The notes beneath the pieces are model-generated. The model made no database searches and was not told the DNA's origin. It saw nothing but the letters and a program-made list of their open reading frames with translations. From Deltaproteobacteria bacterium (GTDB taxonomy: Bacteria; Bdellovibrionota; JAJCYS01), in the NCBI GenBank assembly GCA_029262815.1, contig JAJCYS010000008.1, positions 165,205 to 229,204 on the forward strand: a stretch of DNA of 64,000 bases, read 5' to 3'. Position numbers and translations under genes: made by a program. Every line of letters starts with the position of its first letter. Positions within the stretch are counted from its first letter, which is position 1. Shown in pieces: positions 16,105 to 24,586 of the stretch.

Positions 16105-16804
16105 ATTATTAAAAATGAAATGGCACCTTCTTGCGCCGCCACATAGACTGTTTATTTGCACTTTGGTGTTTGGTATTTTTTTTACAACTGGCGTGGCTCT
16201 TTGCCTCCAGCTTGACAATACATCAGAGAAACCAGCTGAATCTTCACCGGATATGTTCGCGCTTCGCGCTGAGCAAAATCTCCTTGCTGAGACCTCTATC
16301 GAACTCGTGTTCTTTTCATTTCATAAAAAGCCTGAATCAGGATTACATACGTGTGACCGACCTGTTAATTTAGCTGAGAGTAATTTCTTAAAAGGATTTA
16401 AACTTATACGTCCCATTTCAAAAGGCACATTTTTGTGCTGGTCACATATTGCACAAGAACAATTTACAAGCCCGCATATTCGGAAAGGACATCGCATTAT
16501 GGGATTTATCCTCAGTAATCCAGAAATCGCACCTTATATAACAAAGGGGCATTTTGTAGATGTAATTCTAGGCGGAGAGACACTTCAAAGTATTCCCTTG
16601 GAACATTTACGTATTTTAAAACTTATCCCACAGAAAAAACAACTCACGGTTCTCTTGGAGTTGACTAAAAAACAGGTAGTAGCTTTGGAAGAACAATCAG
16701 GCCTATACACAACTGTTCAAGTTTTACTTAAAAGCCAAAAGGAGCCTGAAAATAAAAAACGTAGAAAAACAAAAAGATATCAACCCAAAATCCATAAAGG
16801 ATGA
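16064..16804 (+). CDS. CpaB/RcpC-like protein (SAF-type) of the small Tad cluster
   Basis: The start at 16064 follows AAGGAG at the right distance. The product of about 246 residues has one N-terminal membrane helix (FICTLVFGIFFTTGVALCL) and a periplasmic part. NFLKGFKLIRPISKGTFLCWSHI resembles the SAF domain of CpaB, where sequences such as 'I.KGT.L' precede the secretin contact. YITKGHFVDVILGG resembles the 'VkpGdrVDVi' segment of CpaB. The tail is very basic (KRRKTKRYQ). It would be a second CpaB besides 28398-29177. The call rests on pattern similarity, so moderate certainty. Confidence 0.6.
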   Translation: MKSNVLFRPSNWIELLKMKWHLLAPPHRLFICTLVFGIFFTTGVALCLQLDNTSEKPAESSPDMFALRAEQNLLAETSIELVFFSFHKKPESGLHTCDRPVNLAESNFLKGFKLIRPISKGTFLCWSHIAQEQFTSPHIRKGHRIMGFILSNPEIAPYITKGHFVDVILGGETLQSIPLEHLRILKLIPQKKQLTVLLELTKKQVVALEEQSGLYTTVQVLLKSQKEPENKKRRKTKRYQPKIHKG

Positions 16805-16868
16805 CACATCCAAGTGGGAATCGGATCAAAACACTTGCGCCCCGCAGATTATCCTGTACCCTAGTGCC

Positions 16869-18137
16869 ATGTGTCGTAAAGCATTGCTGTTATTCCTGTT
16901 TTTCATCTCTCACCAAGGGTTTTCCAAAGTAAACCCTACCGTCTTACATCTTGTTGTGACACACCCTGATTCAAAAACTCAAACCACACTTTATAAGAGC
17001 GTCGAGACTTTTTTAAAAAAAAATCAACCTAAGCTTGAAATTATTCGTCCCGATTTGTCGCAAAGAACTGGCTTAGATTCAAAAATTCAAGACTGGCACG
17101 TTTACGCTAAAAAAGTAGAAGAACTCTACTTTGATGGTGAGTTCGAAGAAGTCTTGGCACATGTTACGGAGTTAAACAAAGTATATAAATCAGTTCCCAC
17201 GCTCAACCGCATTAAACATAACCTTTCTCAACAATATATCCGGCTACAAGCTTTTTTTGCGCTTTCCTACAAACTCATAAAAGGACAGAAAGCCTATAAA
17301 AAATATCTAAAGACAATCTTGATATCTCATTCGGGTGCACAATTTTCATCAGCTACATTTCCTCAAGAATTTATTGCCGATGTTGAGAACGTAAAAAAGG
17401 AACTCCGAATTGAACTCCCCTCTGTCCGTCTTGATATTCGGACCACACCTTCAGGCGCTACTGTCTATTTGGACAGCATTGAAATTGGAACAACACCCTT
17501 ACACCATACTTACAGGCCGTCACCCGAAAAATATTATGACCTTTTCATAGAAAAAGAAGGATGTACCCCCGCACAAAAAACACTCACGGCTCAAAGTTCC
17601 CCACACATTATCCTCAAACTTTCTACACTCACTAACCAAAATCCAATTGACTTACTTTATTCCGACGCTGCCTTGAGCCTCGATCATATTGTGCCCACTG
17701 CATCAATTTCAAAAACAAACCTCATTGAAGACCTTTCAAAATTTAACCAAAAGAAAAACGCATGGGTGTTTTTATTCACTTCAAAACCTGCTTATTATAG
17801 ATTTTGTTTTTTTAAAAATAATCACAACCAATGGTGGTGCGAAAAACAACCTGTCGCCCTATCGGGGTTGAGAGCCGCCTTACCAAAGCTTTATGCTAGC
17901 TATCTGAATACATTACCCCTTCCCAAACCTCGTCGACTTATGTCAGATAAATTATCGCCCGTCACGTCCCCACCTTTACCCGGCAAAATACCCCCGCCAA
18001 CTTCAAATACTTGGCCTTGGGTCATCGGTGGTGCAGCTCTCGCGGGAATCGTCTCAGCCGCCCTGCTGATTACAACAAGTGAGGACAAAGAAGGACCTGT
18101 CCCCGTCACGTTTGAATTCCCTGGCCTTAAAAATTGA
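16869..18137 (+). CDS. PEGA-domain protein with signal peptide and C-terminal membrane helix
   Basis: The 422-residue protein has a signal peptide (ALLLFLFFISHQGFSK) and an alpha-rich region to about residue 185. A PEGA domain follows (VRLDIRTTPSGATVYLDSIEIGTTPL, then YDLFIEKEG), a beta-sandwich common in surface proteins. After a proline-rich linker (PPLPGKIPPPT) comes a glycine-rich membrane helix WVIGGAALAGIVSAALLI. The arrangement suggests an envelope protein projecting into the periplasm. It lies just downstream of the small Tad cluster but after a 64-base gap with no obvious ribosome binding site. Confidence 0.75.
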   Translation: MCRKALLLFLFFISHQGFSKVNPTVLHLVVTHPDSKTQTTLYKSVETFLKKNQPKLEIIRPDLSQRTGLDSKIQDWHVYAKKVEELYFDGEFEEVLAHVTELNKVYKSVPTLNRIKHNLSQQYIRLQAFFALSYKLIKGQKAYKKYLKTILISHSGAQFSSATFPQEFIADVENVKKELRIELPSVRLDIRTTPSGATVYLDSIEIGTTPLHHTYRPSPEKYYDLFIEKEGCTPAQKTLTAQSSPHIILKLSTLTNQNPIDLLYSDAALSLDHIVPTASISKTNLIEDLSKFNQKKNAWVFLFTSKPAYYRFCFFKNNHNQWWCEKQPVALSGLRAALPKLYASYLNTLPLPKPRRLMSDKLSPVTSPPLPGKIPPPTSNTWPWVIGGAALAGIVSAALLITTSEDKEGPVPVTFEFPGLKN

Positions 18138-18218
18138 CACTTGTTTTTGTTTGCCCCACCCCACGAATGGCGCTTCCTCATGGCAATTTGTTGCGTTTTT
18201 TGATATGGTTTTTCTAAC

Positions 18219-18235
18219 ATGAGGACACGCCCTAG
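18219..18235. repeat. 17-bp repeat ATGAGGACACGCCCTAG (copy 1)
   Basis: The identical 17 bases recur at 21529-21545. Read on the other strand (CTAGGGCGTGTCCTCAT), it resembles the outer end of some insertion-sequence terminal repeats, so each copy could be a scar. Here it lies just upstream of metK. Confidence 0.6.
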
Positions 18236-18262
18236 TCTTCAGATCTGCCAATGGAGGAAACC

Positions 18263-19426
18263 ATGTTATTCACGTCAGAAAGCGTCACGGAAGGTCACCC
18301 TGACAAACTAGCTGATCAAATCTCTGACGGTATTTTAGATGCCATCTTAGCTAAGGATCCTCATGCCAGAGTGGGCTGTGAAACTGCCCTAAGTGGTGGA
18401 TTGGTCGTCGTTCTGGGTGAAATTTCAACGAAGTGCTATGTTGAAATACCTGAGGTCGTCAAAAATGTGATCGAAGATGTTGGTTATTGCGACCCGGCAA
18501 TGGGGATCGATTTCAAAAGTTGCGCCGTTCTAACCTCCATTTCAAAGCAAAGCCCTGATATCGCACAAGGTGTAAACAATGCTTCTGATGACCAGAATGA
18601 AATGGGTGCTGGTGATCAAGGCATGATGTTTGGGTATGCGATAAAAGAAAGCCCCGAGCTTTTACCCCTGTCCATCTCGTATGCTCATAAATTAGCACGT
18701 CGGTTAGCTAAAGTTAGAAAAGAAGGCATTATTCCCTACCTATGGCCTGACGGCAAAACCCAAGCCACCATCCAATATGATGACAGTGGGAAACCTGTAT
18801 CTATTGAAACGCTTGTTATCAGTGCTCAGCATCACCCGAAAGTCACACAAGCAGAGATAAAAGATGATGTGATCCGGCACGTCGTGACACCCGTTATCTC
18901 CCCTGAACATTTAACTCCAGAAACACAAATACATGTAAACCCTACGGGTCGTTTTGTAGAGGGTGGACCGAAGGCGGACGCAGGACTCACGGGTCGTAAA
19001 ATTATTATCGACACCTATGGCGGCCATGGTAGCCATGGGGGCGGCGCCTTCAGTGGCAAGGATCCCTCAAAGGTCGATCGATCTGCATCTTATATGGCTA
19101 GGTATATCGCAAAGAATCTAGTCGCCGCTAATGTATGTGATCGAATTTTGGTTCAACTTGCTTATGCCATCGGCAGAGCTCAGCCCGTGTCTATTCATGT
19201 GGACACCTACGGCACGCACCGAGTTAACGAGTCTGGAATTTTGGATTGTATCCGGGAACTCATGCCATTAACACCTAAGGGTATTATCCAACACTTAGAC
19301 TTACTCAGACCTATCTACAAAAATATAGCTGCTTACGGCCATTTTGGTGTAGATGAGACAATTTACCGATGGGAAAAAACAGATAAGGTTGAAGCCATCC
19401 AAGCTTTTTTTAAGCTGCCTTCATAA
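18263..19426 (+). CDS. metK: S-adenosylmethionine synthetase
   Basis: MetK makes S-adenosylmethionine from ATP and methionine in the cytoplasm. The N-terminal [20 protein letters not shown] is the ATP-binding signature, [12 protein letters not shown] is the second, and [22 protein letters not shown] is the phosphate loop. Length (about 387 residues) is normal for bacterial MetK. The ATG at 18263 is chosen because GGAGGAAA sits just upstream; the earlier ATG at 18251 overlaps that ribosome binding site. Its 3' end overlaps the convergent gene at 19410 by 17 bases. No SAM riboswitch is apparent upstream. Confidence 0.97.
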   Translation: MLFTSESVTEGHPDKLADQISDGILDAILAKDPHARVGCETALSGGLVVVLGEISTKCYVEIPEVVKNVIEDVGYCDPAMGIDFKSCAVLTSISKQSPDIAQGVNNASDDQNEMGAGDQGMMFGYAIKESPELLPLSISYAHKLARRLAKVRKEGIIPYLWPDGKTQATIQYDDSGKPVSIETLVISAQHHPKVTQAEIKDDVIRHVVTPVISPEHLTPETQIHVNPTGRFVEGGPKADAGLTGRKIIIDTYGGHGSHGGGAFSGKDPSKVDRSASYMARYIAKNLVAANVCDRILVQLAYAIGRAQPVSIHVDTYGTHRVNESGILDCIRELMPLTPKGIIQHLDLLRPIYKNIAAYGHFGVDETIYRWEKTDKVEAIQAFFKLPS

Positions 19427-20030
19427 TAGATCTTAAATTGTCCTGACATTTCATCAGATGATTTGTGAGGTCATTTTCAAGCACTTGCCCCATCTCACGA
19501 AATTGCCTGCCGTGATACAAGTCAAATGTTTGCTGAATCGTGCGTGCAATCTGGTCCGACAGTTCATCAACAGACCCCCCTGAACTATCCCAATCAGCTT
19601 TTGCTAAGTAAGGCTCTAGAGTTTTAAGTTCTCTTAATACCCAGTCAACCGCTTCGAGACAATAAGTCCAATAACATTCTGCTTCTTCTAAATTCTCGGC
19701 GTAGAAAAACTCTGCACATAAATTGACACCGTATACTAATTTGGTTACATATTGACTGACTTCTTCAAGTTTTAATGTGAGCCCTTCTAGTTTCGCATCC
19801 GTCTTGATTTCAATGGTCAATTGTCCGGACTGATCCCAAAAAGGTTTTAAATAAGCGGGTGTCAAATGGGTGATGTGTGCTCCGTTTACAAAAATGGCTC
19901 CTATTCTTCGAAATTGGCTCTCATATTGAAAACGAATAATATTTAAAAATTCAACAAGATGCTCCAACCTGCGTGGCGCTATAAAAAACTGTTCTCCATC
20001 TATAACAATATTTACTTGCACGTATGACAA
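19410..20030 (-). CDS. Hypothetical cytoplasmic protein
   Basis: The 206-residue acidic protein has no signal peptide or membrane segment. The first 80 residues look like a small alpha/beta domain ([26 protein letters not shown]). The rest is predicted helical, with an aromatic-rich stretch ([26 protein letters not shown]) and a repeated heptad feel near the C-terminus. No motif was recognised. It precedes nothing obvious; the TPR gene lies 60 bases upstream in the same direction, so the two may form one transcript. Confidence 0.75.
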   Translation of the reverse strand: MSYVQVNIVIDGEQFFIAPRRLEHLVEFLNIIRFQYESQFRRIGAIFVNGAHITHLTPAYLKPFWDQSGQLTIEIKTDAKLEGLTLKLEEVSQYVTKLVYGVNLCAEFFYAENLEEAECYWTYCLEAVDWVLRELKTLEPYLAKADWDSSGGSVDELSDQIARTIQQTFDLYHGRQFREMGQVLENDLTNHLMKCQDNLRSIMKAA

Positions 20031-20089
20031 TCCTTTTTAAGATACACTTGAGATCGGCTGAATATTGGGCAAGGTGTAGATATTTTATG

Positions 20090-20824
20090 TTATTTCACAA
20101 ATATCATTCTAAGTATCTGATTTATTTCATTTTTATCAGGACATAGCTCAAGTAAATAGGTTAGCGCTACGGAGGAACCGCCTTTGAGGGCTTCAAGCAA
20201 GTAAGCTTGCGCTGGCTCTTTATCTCCTTTGGCAAATGCACTTAATCCTAAGTGCAATTTTAGAGACAAGACATCAGGAAAAAAACGAGTTCCTTTCTTT
20301 AAAATCGACGTCGCAAGCTCAGCTTCATGCTTAGCAAGAAAGTAGGCTGCTGCAATGTGATAGTACTTGGGGGTTTTCTCCTCAAGTAAAGATAGTTTTG
20401 TCGCATACTGTTCATACACATCAAAGTCACGAGATTTTAAAGCAGATTTTAGAGCCATAATCCAAACTTCTGATTCAGTTGAGGGGTAAGTCAGCCTGAG
20501 GGACAAGACAGACCACAATGTCTTAAAATGCCTAAGTAAAGCATCATAACACCGTGTCTGGTATAACCGTTGATACCAGCCCAGCACATCTAGAATATCC
20601 TCAGAACGTTCAACCAACTGTGCGTGACACGTCATAGCTTGGTGTGTGTGCCCTTCAAATTCTTCAATGGCAATGAGCTTTCGATAAGCCACCAAATCCT
20701 TGGCATTCTCATCAATAAGCTTGTGGGCTACAATACGGGCGACACGGTAATCTTGGTTTCGAATTAATGTATCCAGATACTTGTGAGGTGATGCATCCGT
20801 AAACCCCTCAATTAAACTAGCCAC
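20090..20824 (-). CDS. TPR-like repeat protein
   Basis: The 244-residue all-helical protein contains tandem helix pairs of TPR type, for example AAAYFLAKHEAELATSILKKGTRFFPD followed by LHLGLSAFAKGDKEPAQAYLLEALKG. There is no signal peptide, so it is probably a cytoplasmic adaptor. Tad loci often encode a TPR lipoprotein (TadD), but this protein lacks a lipobox and the match is not specific. It is co-directional with the hypothetical gene at 19410. Confidence 0.75.
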   Translation of the reverse strand: MASLIEGFTDASPHKYLDTLIRNQDYRVARIVAHKLIDENAKDLVAYRKLIAIEEFEGHTHQAMTCHAQLVERSEDILDVLGWYQRLYQTRCYDALLRHFKTLWSVLSLRLTYPSTESEVWIMALKSALKSRDFDVYEQYATKLSLLEEKTPKYYHIAAAYFLAKHEAELATSILKKGTRFFPDVLSLKLHLGLSAFAKGDKEPAQAYLLEALKGGSSVALTYLLELCPDKNEINQILRMIFVK

Positions 20825-20965
20825 AACGCCCCCTTAATCCTTGGCTGCAGATACATCAACCCTACATCCTTGGCTGATAAACAACTTTTATTTTATCACA
20901 GGCAGAAGATTCTCGTTTGATTAATATATACTTTGTCCTACGTCAACCTTTGTTAAAATGAATGC

Positions 20966-21481
20966 ATGGGATTTATATTAACGCCAATCAAATTTGTAAT
21001 ATTTGCCTTCGCTGTTTTTGGGTTTCTGCAAATCAAAGTGGGGGACAAAAGTTTATTCAATCATTTAAATTCCTTCTTTAATTCAGAAACTGAAATGGTT
21101 TTAGATTCGGAAGAAGGCCCTACAAAAAAACCTCTCGTCAGTACATTGATTAGCGACGAAACACTTGAAGAACTCGATGATGTCACTCAGGGTATGAAAC
21201 AAGAACTTCAGAAAAGCCTAACCACACTTAAAGAAGTAACCCCTGACCTTATCCCCTTACACCCACCACCATCTGAGATGTTGAATAAATCTCAAGAGAA
21301 AAATATTGCCAGGGCACCTCGCAAAAAAGTTTTTCCGGGGACATTGATTCCAAAAGAACTTATGAATCCAAAACGGCTCAAAAAACCTTTTTCCGATACA
21401 CTCGATTCTAGAATCCAATCGAAAGAGCTATCCAATCAAGATCGTCAGGAACTCAACGACCTGTTAGATGTCTTACCTTAG
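20966..21481 (+). CDS. Small single-pass membrane protein, hypothetical
   Basis: The 171-residue product has one N-terminal hydrophobic segment (FVIFAFAVFGFLQI) followed by a hydrophilic, proline- and lysine-containing tail (PLHPPPSEML; LIPKELMNPKRLKKPF). It may be an inner-membrane protein with a flexible periplasmic extension. No family was recognised. It stands alone between the TPR and Rhs-partner genes, and its stop codon is the first base of a strong palindrome. Confidence 0.65.
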   Translation: MGFILTPIKFVIFAFAVFGFLQIKVGDKSLFNHLNSFFNSETEMVLDSEEGPTKKPLVSTLISDETLEELDDVTQGMKQELQKSLTTLKEVTPDLIPLHPPPSEMLNKSQEKNIARAPRKKVFPGTLIPKELMNPKRLKKPFSDTLDSRIQSKELSNQDRQELNDLLDVLP

Positions 21482-21503
21482 ACCCGGTCTCTGAGACCGG
21501 GTC
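21481..21503. terminator. Strong palindrome between convergent genes
   Basis: GACCCGGTCTC and GAGACCGGGTC form a perfect 11-bp stem around a single central base, directly after the stop codon at 21479-21481. There is no long T run, so factor-independent termination is uncertain. The position between convergent genes favours a bidirectional hairpin terminator. Confidence 0.6.
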
Positions 21504-21528
21504 GATAGTTGCTATTTGTTATTACGAT

Positions 21529-21545
21529 ATGAGGACACGCCCTAG
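21529..21545. repeat. 17-bp repeat ATGAGGACACGCCCTAG (copy 2)
   Basis: Identical to 18219-18235. This copy supplies the TAG stop (21542-21544 on the minus strand) of the small gene downstream of the Rhs-like gene, so the C-terminus of that protein may have been set by an insertion event. Confidence 0.6.
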
Positions 21546-21835
21546 GGTGAACCGTGGCCGCCTGGAATGACTCTTCCTGGCACTTCTCCGTGTTTGAAAA
21601 CAGGAGTCACTTTTCCATTCTCATCAACATATACGACCGTGCCATCACAGTTCGATGAATTGTTAAAATTTACACCACCTGCAGAATTTTGTTGTTGCTG
21701 AAGTTTAAGCAACAACTGTGCTCGAGCATTCCCTTGAAGTTGGACTATATTTCCAATGGAAACGGGCGCAACAAAGAACGTTAGAAAACCCACACTAAAA
21801 ATAAATAAGCTAAATAAGAAATTTTTCGGCTTCAT
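21542..21835 (-). CDS. Small exported protein downstream of the Rhs-like gene
   Basis: The 97-residue protein has a signal-like helix (FLFSLFIFSVGFLTFFVAPVS), then a glutamine-rich stretch (LLKLQQQQNSAGG) and a C-terminal segment with CDGTVVYVDENGKVTPVFKHG. The start at 21835 follows GGGAGAGT; a longer frame would run into the upstream gene. It begins 16 bases after the Rhs-like stop, so it is the last gene of the Tad operon. It could be a partner or chaperone of the Rhs-like protein; no family was recognised. Confidence 0.65.
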   Translation of the reverse strand: MKPKNFLFSLFIFSVGFLTFFVAPVSIGNIVQLQGNARAQLLLKLQQQQNSAGGVNFNNSSNCDGTVVYVDENGKVTPVFKHGEVPGRVIPGGHGSP

Positions 21836-21851
21836 ACTCTCTCCCGCATTC

Positions 21852-23621
21852 CTACAACGTCGGAATTGAATTTGCACTTGCAATCGCTCTGATATTTAAT
21901 GGCGCCTCAAACAAAGGATGCAATGATGCAGCTGCCATTACGTTTATATATGGTCTAAATCCGTCAATTGATATTTTATTTGCAATGATTATAGGCCTTA
22001 ATTTGGGATTATAGGATTTTGCAACAAGTTCTGAAATAGTGCCCACATCAGAATAATTAAAAAGAATCTCACCCACCTTGCTTTGGCTAATTTTCAATGG
22101 TTGACCCAATGCGTTATATCCAAATTTCATCACTGTCCCAGTTTTTTTATTGATGAGCGATGACATCAACCCTTCTTTATACTTCAGCTCAAAAGAGCCT
22201 TCCGGCCCCCGTGCTGTTTTAGGTAGGTTTGTATTGGGATAGTACGTATAAGCATATCTTCGACTACCACGTGTAACGGCGTTCGGCCTTACATTACCCC
22301 CTTTGTACTCAAACTTTGCCACACCAGCGACATCTTTAATTTGCCTCACTCGACCGAGATCATCATATTTGTAAGACACTTTTTTTCCACCCTGTGAAAT
22401 TAAAATCGGGAGTCCTTGTTCATTGTTCGTTTTAGCGATTTCAACTTTCCCATCAAACTCTTTGAAATAAGAAAGATAAATGGATCCGTCTCTTGCTCGA
22501 CGTTTGAATCTCTGCTCATAACGCTCCATTCGGATAAGCGCCCCTTTTGCACTTTTATGTCTCACGGTCAATTTTTGATCCAAAGAATTAGATCCCACTA
22601 CATAACTGTACGAAGATGAGAAACCATTATCTTTTGTGATCCGACTTACCCATCCTCTTTTGTCATGCGTGATTTTTATTTTACGACCATCCTGAATGCC
22701 TAATTCCGTCAGTTGTCCTTTTGGGTTATAACCATAATTTATCTTCTCCCCACGCGAATCAATTGTCGAAGCCAGTAAAATTGAATTGTTCTGTTTTTTA
22801 TATTTGAATCGCACTGTGATGGGCGTTTGGCTATTAGGCTTTGTTAATGTGACCCGACTTATAACATTTCCTTTATAAGTAAATCGCGCCATATGACCAG
22901 AACGATCAGTAATTCGAGCTAACCGATACCCCTTATCTTTTTTCTTCCACGCCAAAATCCATCGATTTCCCATCGCATCAGAGACCAAAATAAGATTGCC
23001 CTGTTTATCGTACGTCCTTTTTGGCCGGCCTGGCGCAACAGACTCGAATGTTCCGAGCGGAGTCCTGACGATGTATTGTGCAGGATAGGTTCGATGCATC
23101 CACTTATTCCCTTTTAAATAAGACACCTTCGATCCAAAATATTTTCGATACATATCACGTCTAAAAAACTCGTCCGTTTTTAATTTCCGCTCTAAATTTG
23201 TGTAATAGGCCGAAGTTTGGTTCGGATCTTCTTTCTTAATTTTTTTGATTAATCGATTTACACCACTTGCAGTAGATCCAGTCGAATAAACCTCAGCACG
23301 ACCACCCGCAATAAACTCATTTATCGAACCATCCGGCATAAAACGAAGGTAGCTATCATAAAATGGTGAATTCCCATATCCGTTAGAGCCTTCGTACTTC
23401 GAGCGACTGTTATTGACAAACCCTATAAAAATAGGCAGTGGCTCATTGAAAAATGAAAAAAGCCTAACTTGTACATTCACATTACCGTTATTTAAATTGA
23501 CGCCCACCTTGGGTACGTTTAATGCCCTAGGCTTGGCTGCACCAAATGATACAGGATTTATTAAAAACAATAATGAAAACGCAAGTGCGCCTCTAAATGC
23601 GTCCATTGGTTTTTGTCGCAT
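21852..23621 (-). CDS. Exported Rhs/YD-repeat protein in the Tad operon
   Basis: The start at 23621 has GAGGGGAATT before it. The product of about 589 residues has a signal peptide (ALAFSLLFLINPVSFGAA). It then shows a series of Rhs/YD-type repeats: TYDKQGNLILVSDAMGNRW, LARITDRSGHMARFTYKGN, INYGYNPKGQLTEL, VSYKYDDLGRVRQI and MKFGYNALGQPLKI. Rhs repeats build beta shells on cell surfaces. No toxin domain is visible at the C-terminus. It begins 33 bases after tadB, so it is probably co-transcribed with the pilus genes and may be a Tad-exported or pilus-associated surface protein. Confidence 0.85.
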   Translation of the reverse strand: MRQKPMDAFRGALAFSLLFLINPVSFGAAKPRALNVPKVGVNLNNGNVNVQVRLFSFFNEPLPIFIGFVNNSRSKYEGSNGYGNSPFYDSYLRFMPDGSINEFIAGGRAEVYSTGSTASGVNRLIKKIKKEDPNQTSAYYTNLERKLKTDEFFRRDMYRKYFGSKVSYLKGNKWMHRTYPAQYIVRTPLGTFESVAPGRPKRTYDKQGNLILVSDAMGNRWILAWKKKDKGYRLARITDRSGHMARFTYKGNVISRVTLTKPNSQTPITVRFKYKKQNNSILLASTIDSRGEKINYGYNPKGQLTELGIQDGRKIKITHDKRGWVSRITKDNGFSSSYSYVVGSNSLDQKLTVRHKSAKGALIRMERYEQRFKRRARDGSIYLSYFKEFDGKVEIAKTNNEQGLPILISQGGKKVSYKYDDLGRVRQIKDVAGVAKFEYKGGNVRPNAVTRGSRRYAYTYYPNTNLPKTARGPEGSFELKYKEGLMSSLINKKTGTVMKFGYNALGQPLKISQSKVGEILFNYSDVGTISELVAKSYNPKLRPIIIANKISIDGFRPYINVMAAASLHPLFEAPLNIRAIASANSIPTL

Positions 23622-23666
23622 AATTCCCCTCAATGAGTTAGATAGATCCCCTCAAGGGTTATTATA

Positions 23667-24566
23667 CTACACTTTGATATCAATGATTTTCCAAATAGCG
23701 AGTCCACCCAGCACTTGAAGTACTAAAATCATGCCCAACATCACCCATCCAATAGGGGTGGTAAACATCGGTAGAATTTGGTTGGGATCGATCATATACA
23801 ACATGATAGCAAGCCCAAATGGCATAGCCATAATAATAGCCCCTTGCACAATCCCTTGAGTTACCATCGCTGATATTTTGTTCTTAATCTTAATACGCTC
23901 ACGAATGGTATGTGTAATGGTGTCGAAAGTCTCAGCCAAATTACCCCCGGTCTCTTTTAAAATAACAATCGCTGTAGCAAGCATTTCAACATCCTCTAAG
24001 GGCATTCGATTAGATAAATTTTCAAACGCGGCTTCGATAGTTGTTCCAAGCTGCGTTTCACTCAGGATCAATCCAAACTCTTGAGAGATAGGATTTGGCA
24101 TTTCTTGACTTACTAAGTCGATCGTCTGAGAAATGTTCAACCCACTTCGAAGTCCATTAGCCATCAGCGTTAACGAATCGACCATTTGCATACCAAATTT
24201 TGAAACGCGCCTTTGATGATAAACGTCCGCTACTTTTAATGGAATTTTGCTTGCAATAAAAACAAATATCGATCCCGCCAATATGCCAACTATGTAGTAA
24301 GGCAAACACAAAGCAAAGGCTGTTAAAAACCAAAATCCGTAGTACCCATAGAACCATTTTGAAAGTCGTTGAGGCGAAAGTTTGATGAAATCAACGCCCA
24401 ACTGCAAAGAGAGTGCCTCCATTTGATGCTCAAATCCAGCTTTTACTCGATTATAAATACCTGGCAGAATTAAACGAATACCTGTGAAAATTGCGATAAA
24501 AATTAAAAAAAAGAATACACGCTCACCCCAACCGTCTGGGAAAAACCTAATAAATACCTGCGTCAT
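23667..24566 (-). CDS. tadB: Tad pilus inner-membrane platform protein TadB/TadC (T2SSF)
   Basis: The 299-residue protein has N-terminal and C-terminal pairs of membrane helices around a cytoplasmic T2SSF domain (LMANGLRSGLNISQTIDLVSQEMP; LSETQLGTTIEAAFENLSNRMP; ILKETGGNLAETFD). T2SSF proteins anchor the ATPase and drive pilin insertion. Tad systems normally have two such proteins (TadB and TadC) in tandem; here only one is present before the Rhs-like gene. It follows the TadZ-TadA fusion after about 20 bases. TadB versus TadC cannot be fully separated by eye. Confidence 0.88.
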   Translation of the reverse strand: MTQVFIRFFPDGWGERVFFFLIFIAIFTGIRLILPGIYNRVKAGFEHQMEALSLQLGVDFIKLSPQRLSKWFYGYYGFWFLTAFALCLPYYIVGILAGSIFVFIASKIPLKVADVYHQRRVSKFGMQMVDSLTLMANGLRSGLNISQTIDLVSQEMPNPISQEFGLILSETQLGTTIEAAFENLSNRMPLEDVEMLATAIVILKETGGNLAETFDTITHTIRERIKIKNKISAMVTQGIVQGAIIMAMPFGLAIMLYMIDPNQILPMFTTPIGWVMLGMILVLQVLGGLAIWKIIDIKV

Positions 24567-24586
24567 GATGTACTCCTTAAAAGAAG

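Noticed and set aside
18138..18262. SAM riboswitch ahead of metK
   Set aside because: The 125-base leader has no recognisable SAM-I/II/III core and no terminator hairpin; only the 17-bp repeat is notable.
20090..20824. TadD pilotin call for the TPR protein
   Set aside because: No signal peptide or lipobox, and it lies outside the Tad operon on its own transcript.
21852..22200. Polymorphic toxin domain at the Rhs C-terminus
   Set aside because: The end (NPKLRPIIIANKI...) has no RHSxxxPxG-like core boundary and no recognisable toxin motif; too short for a typical tip toxin.
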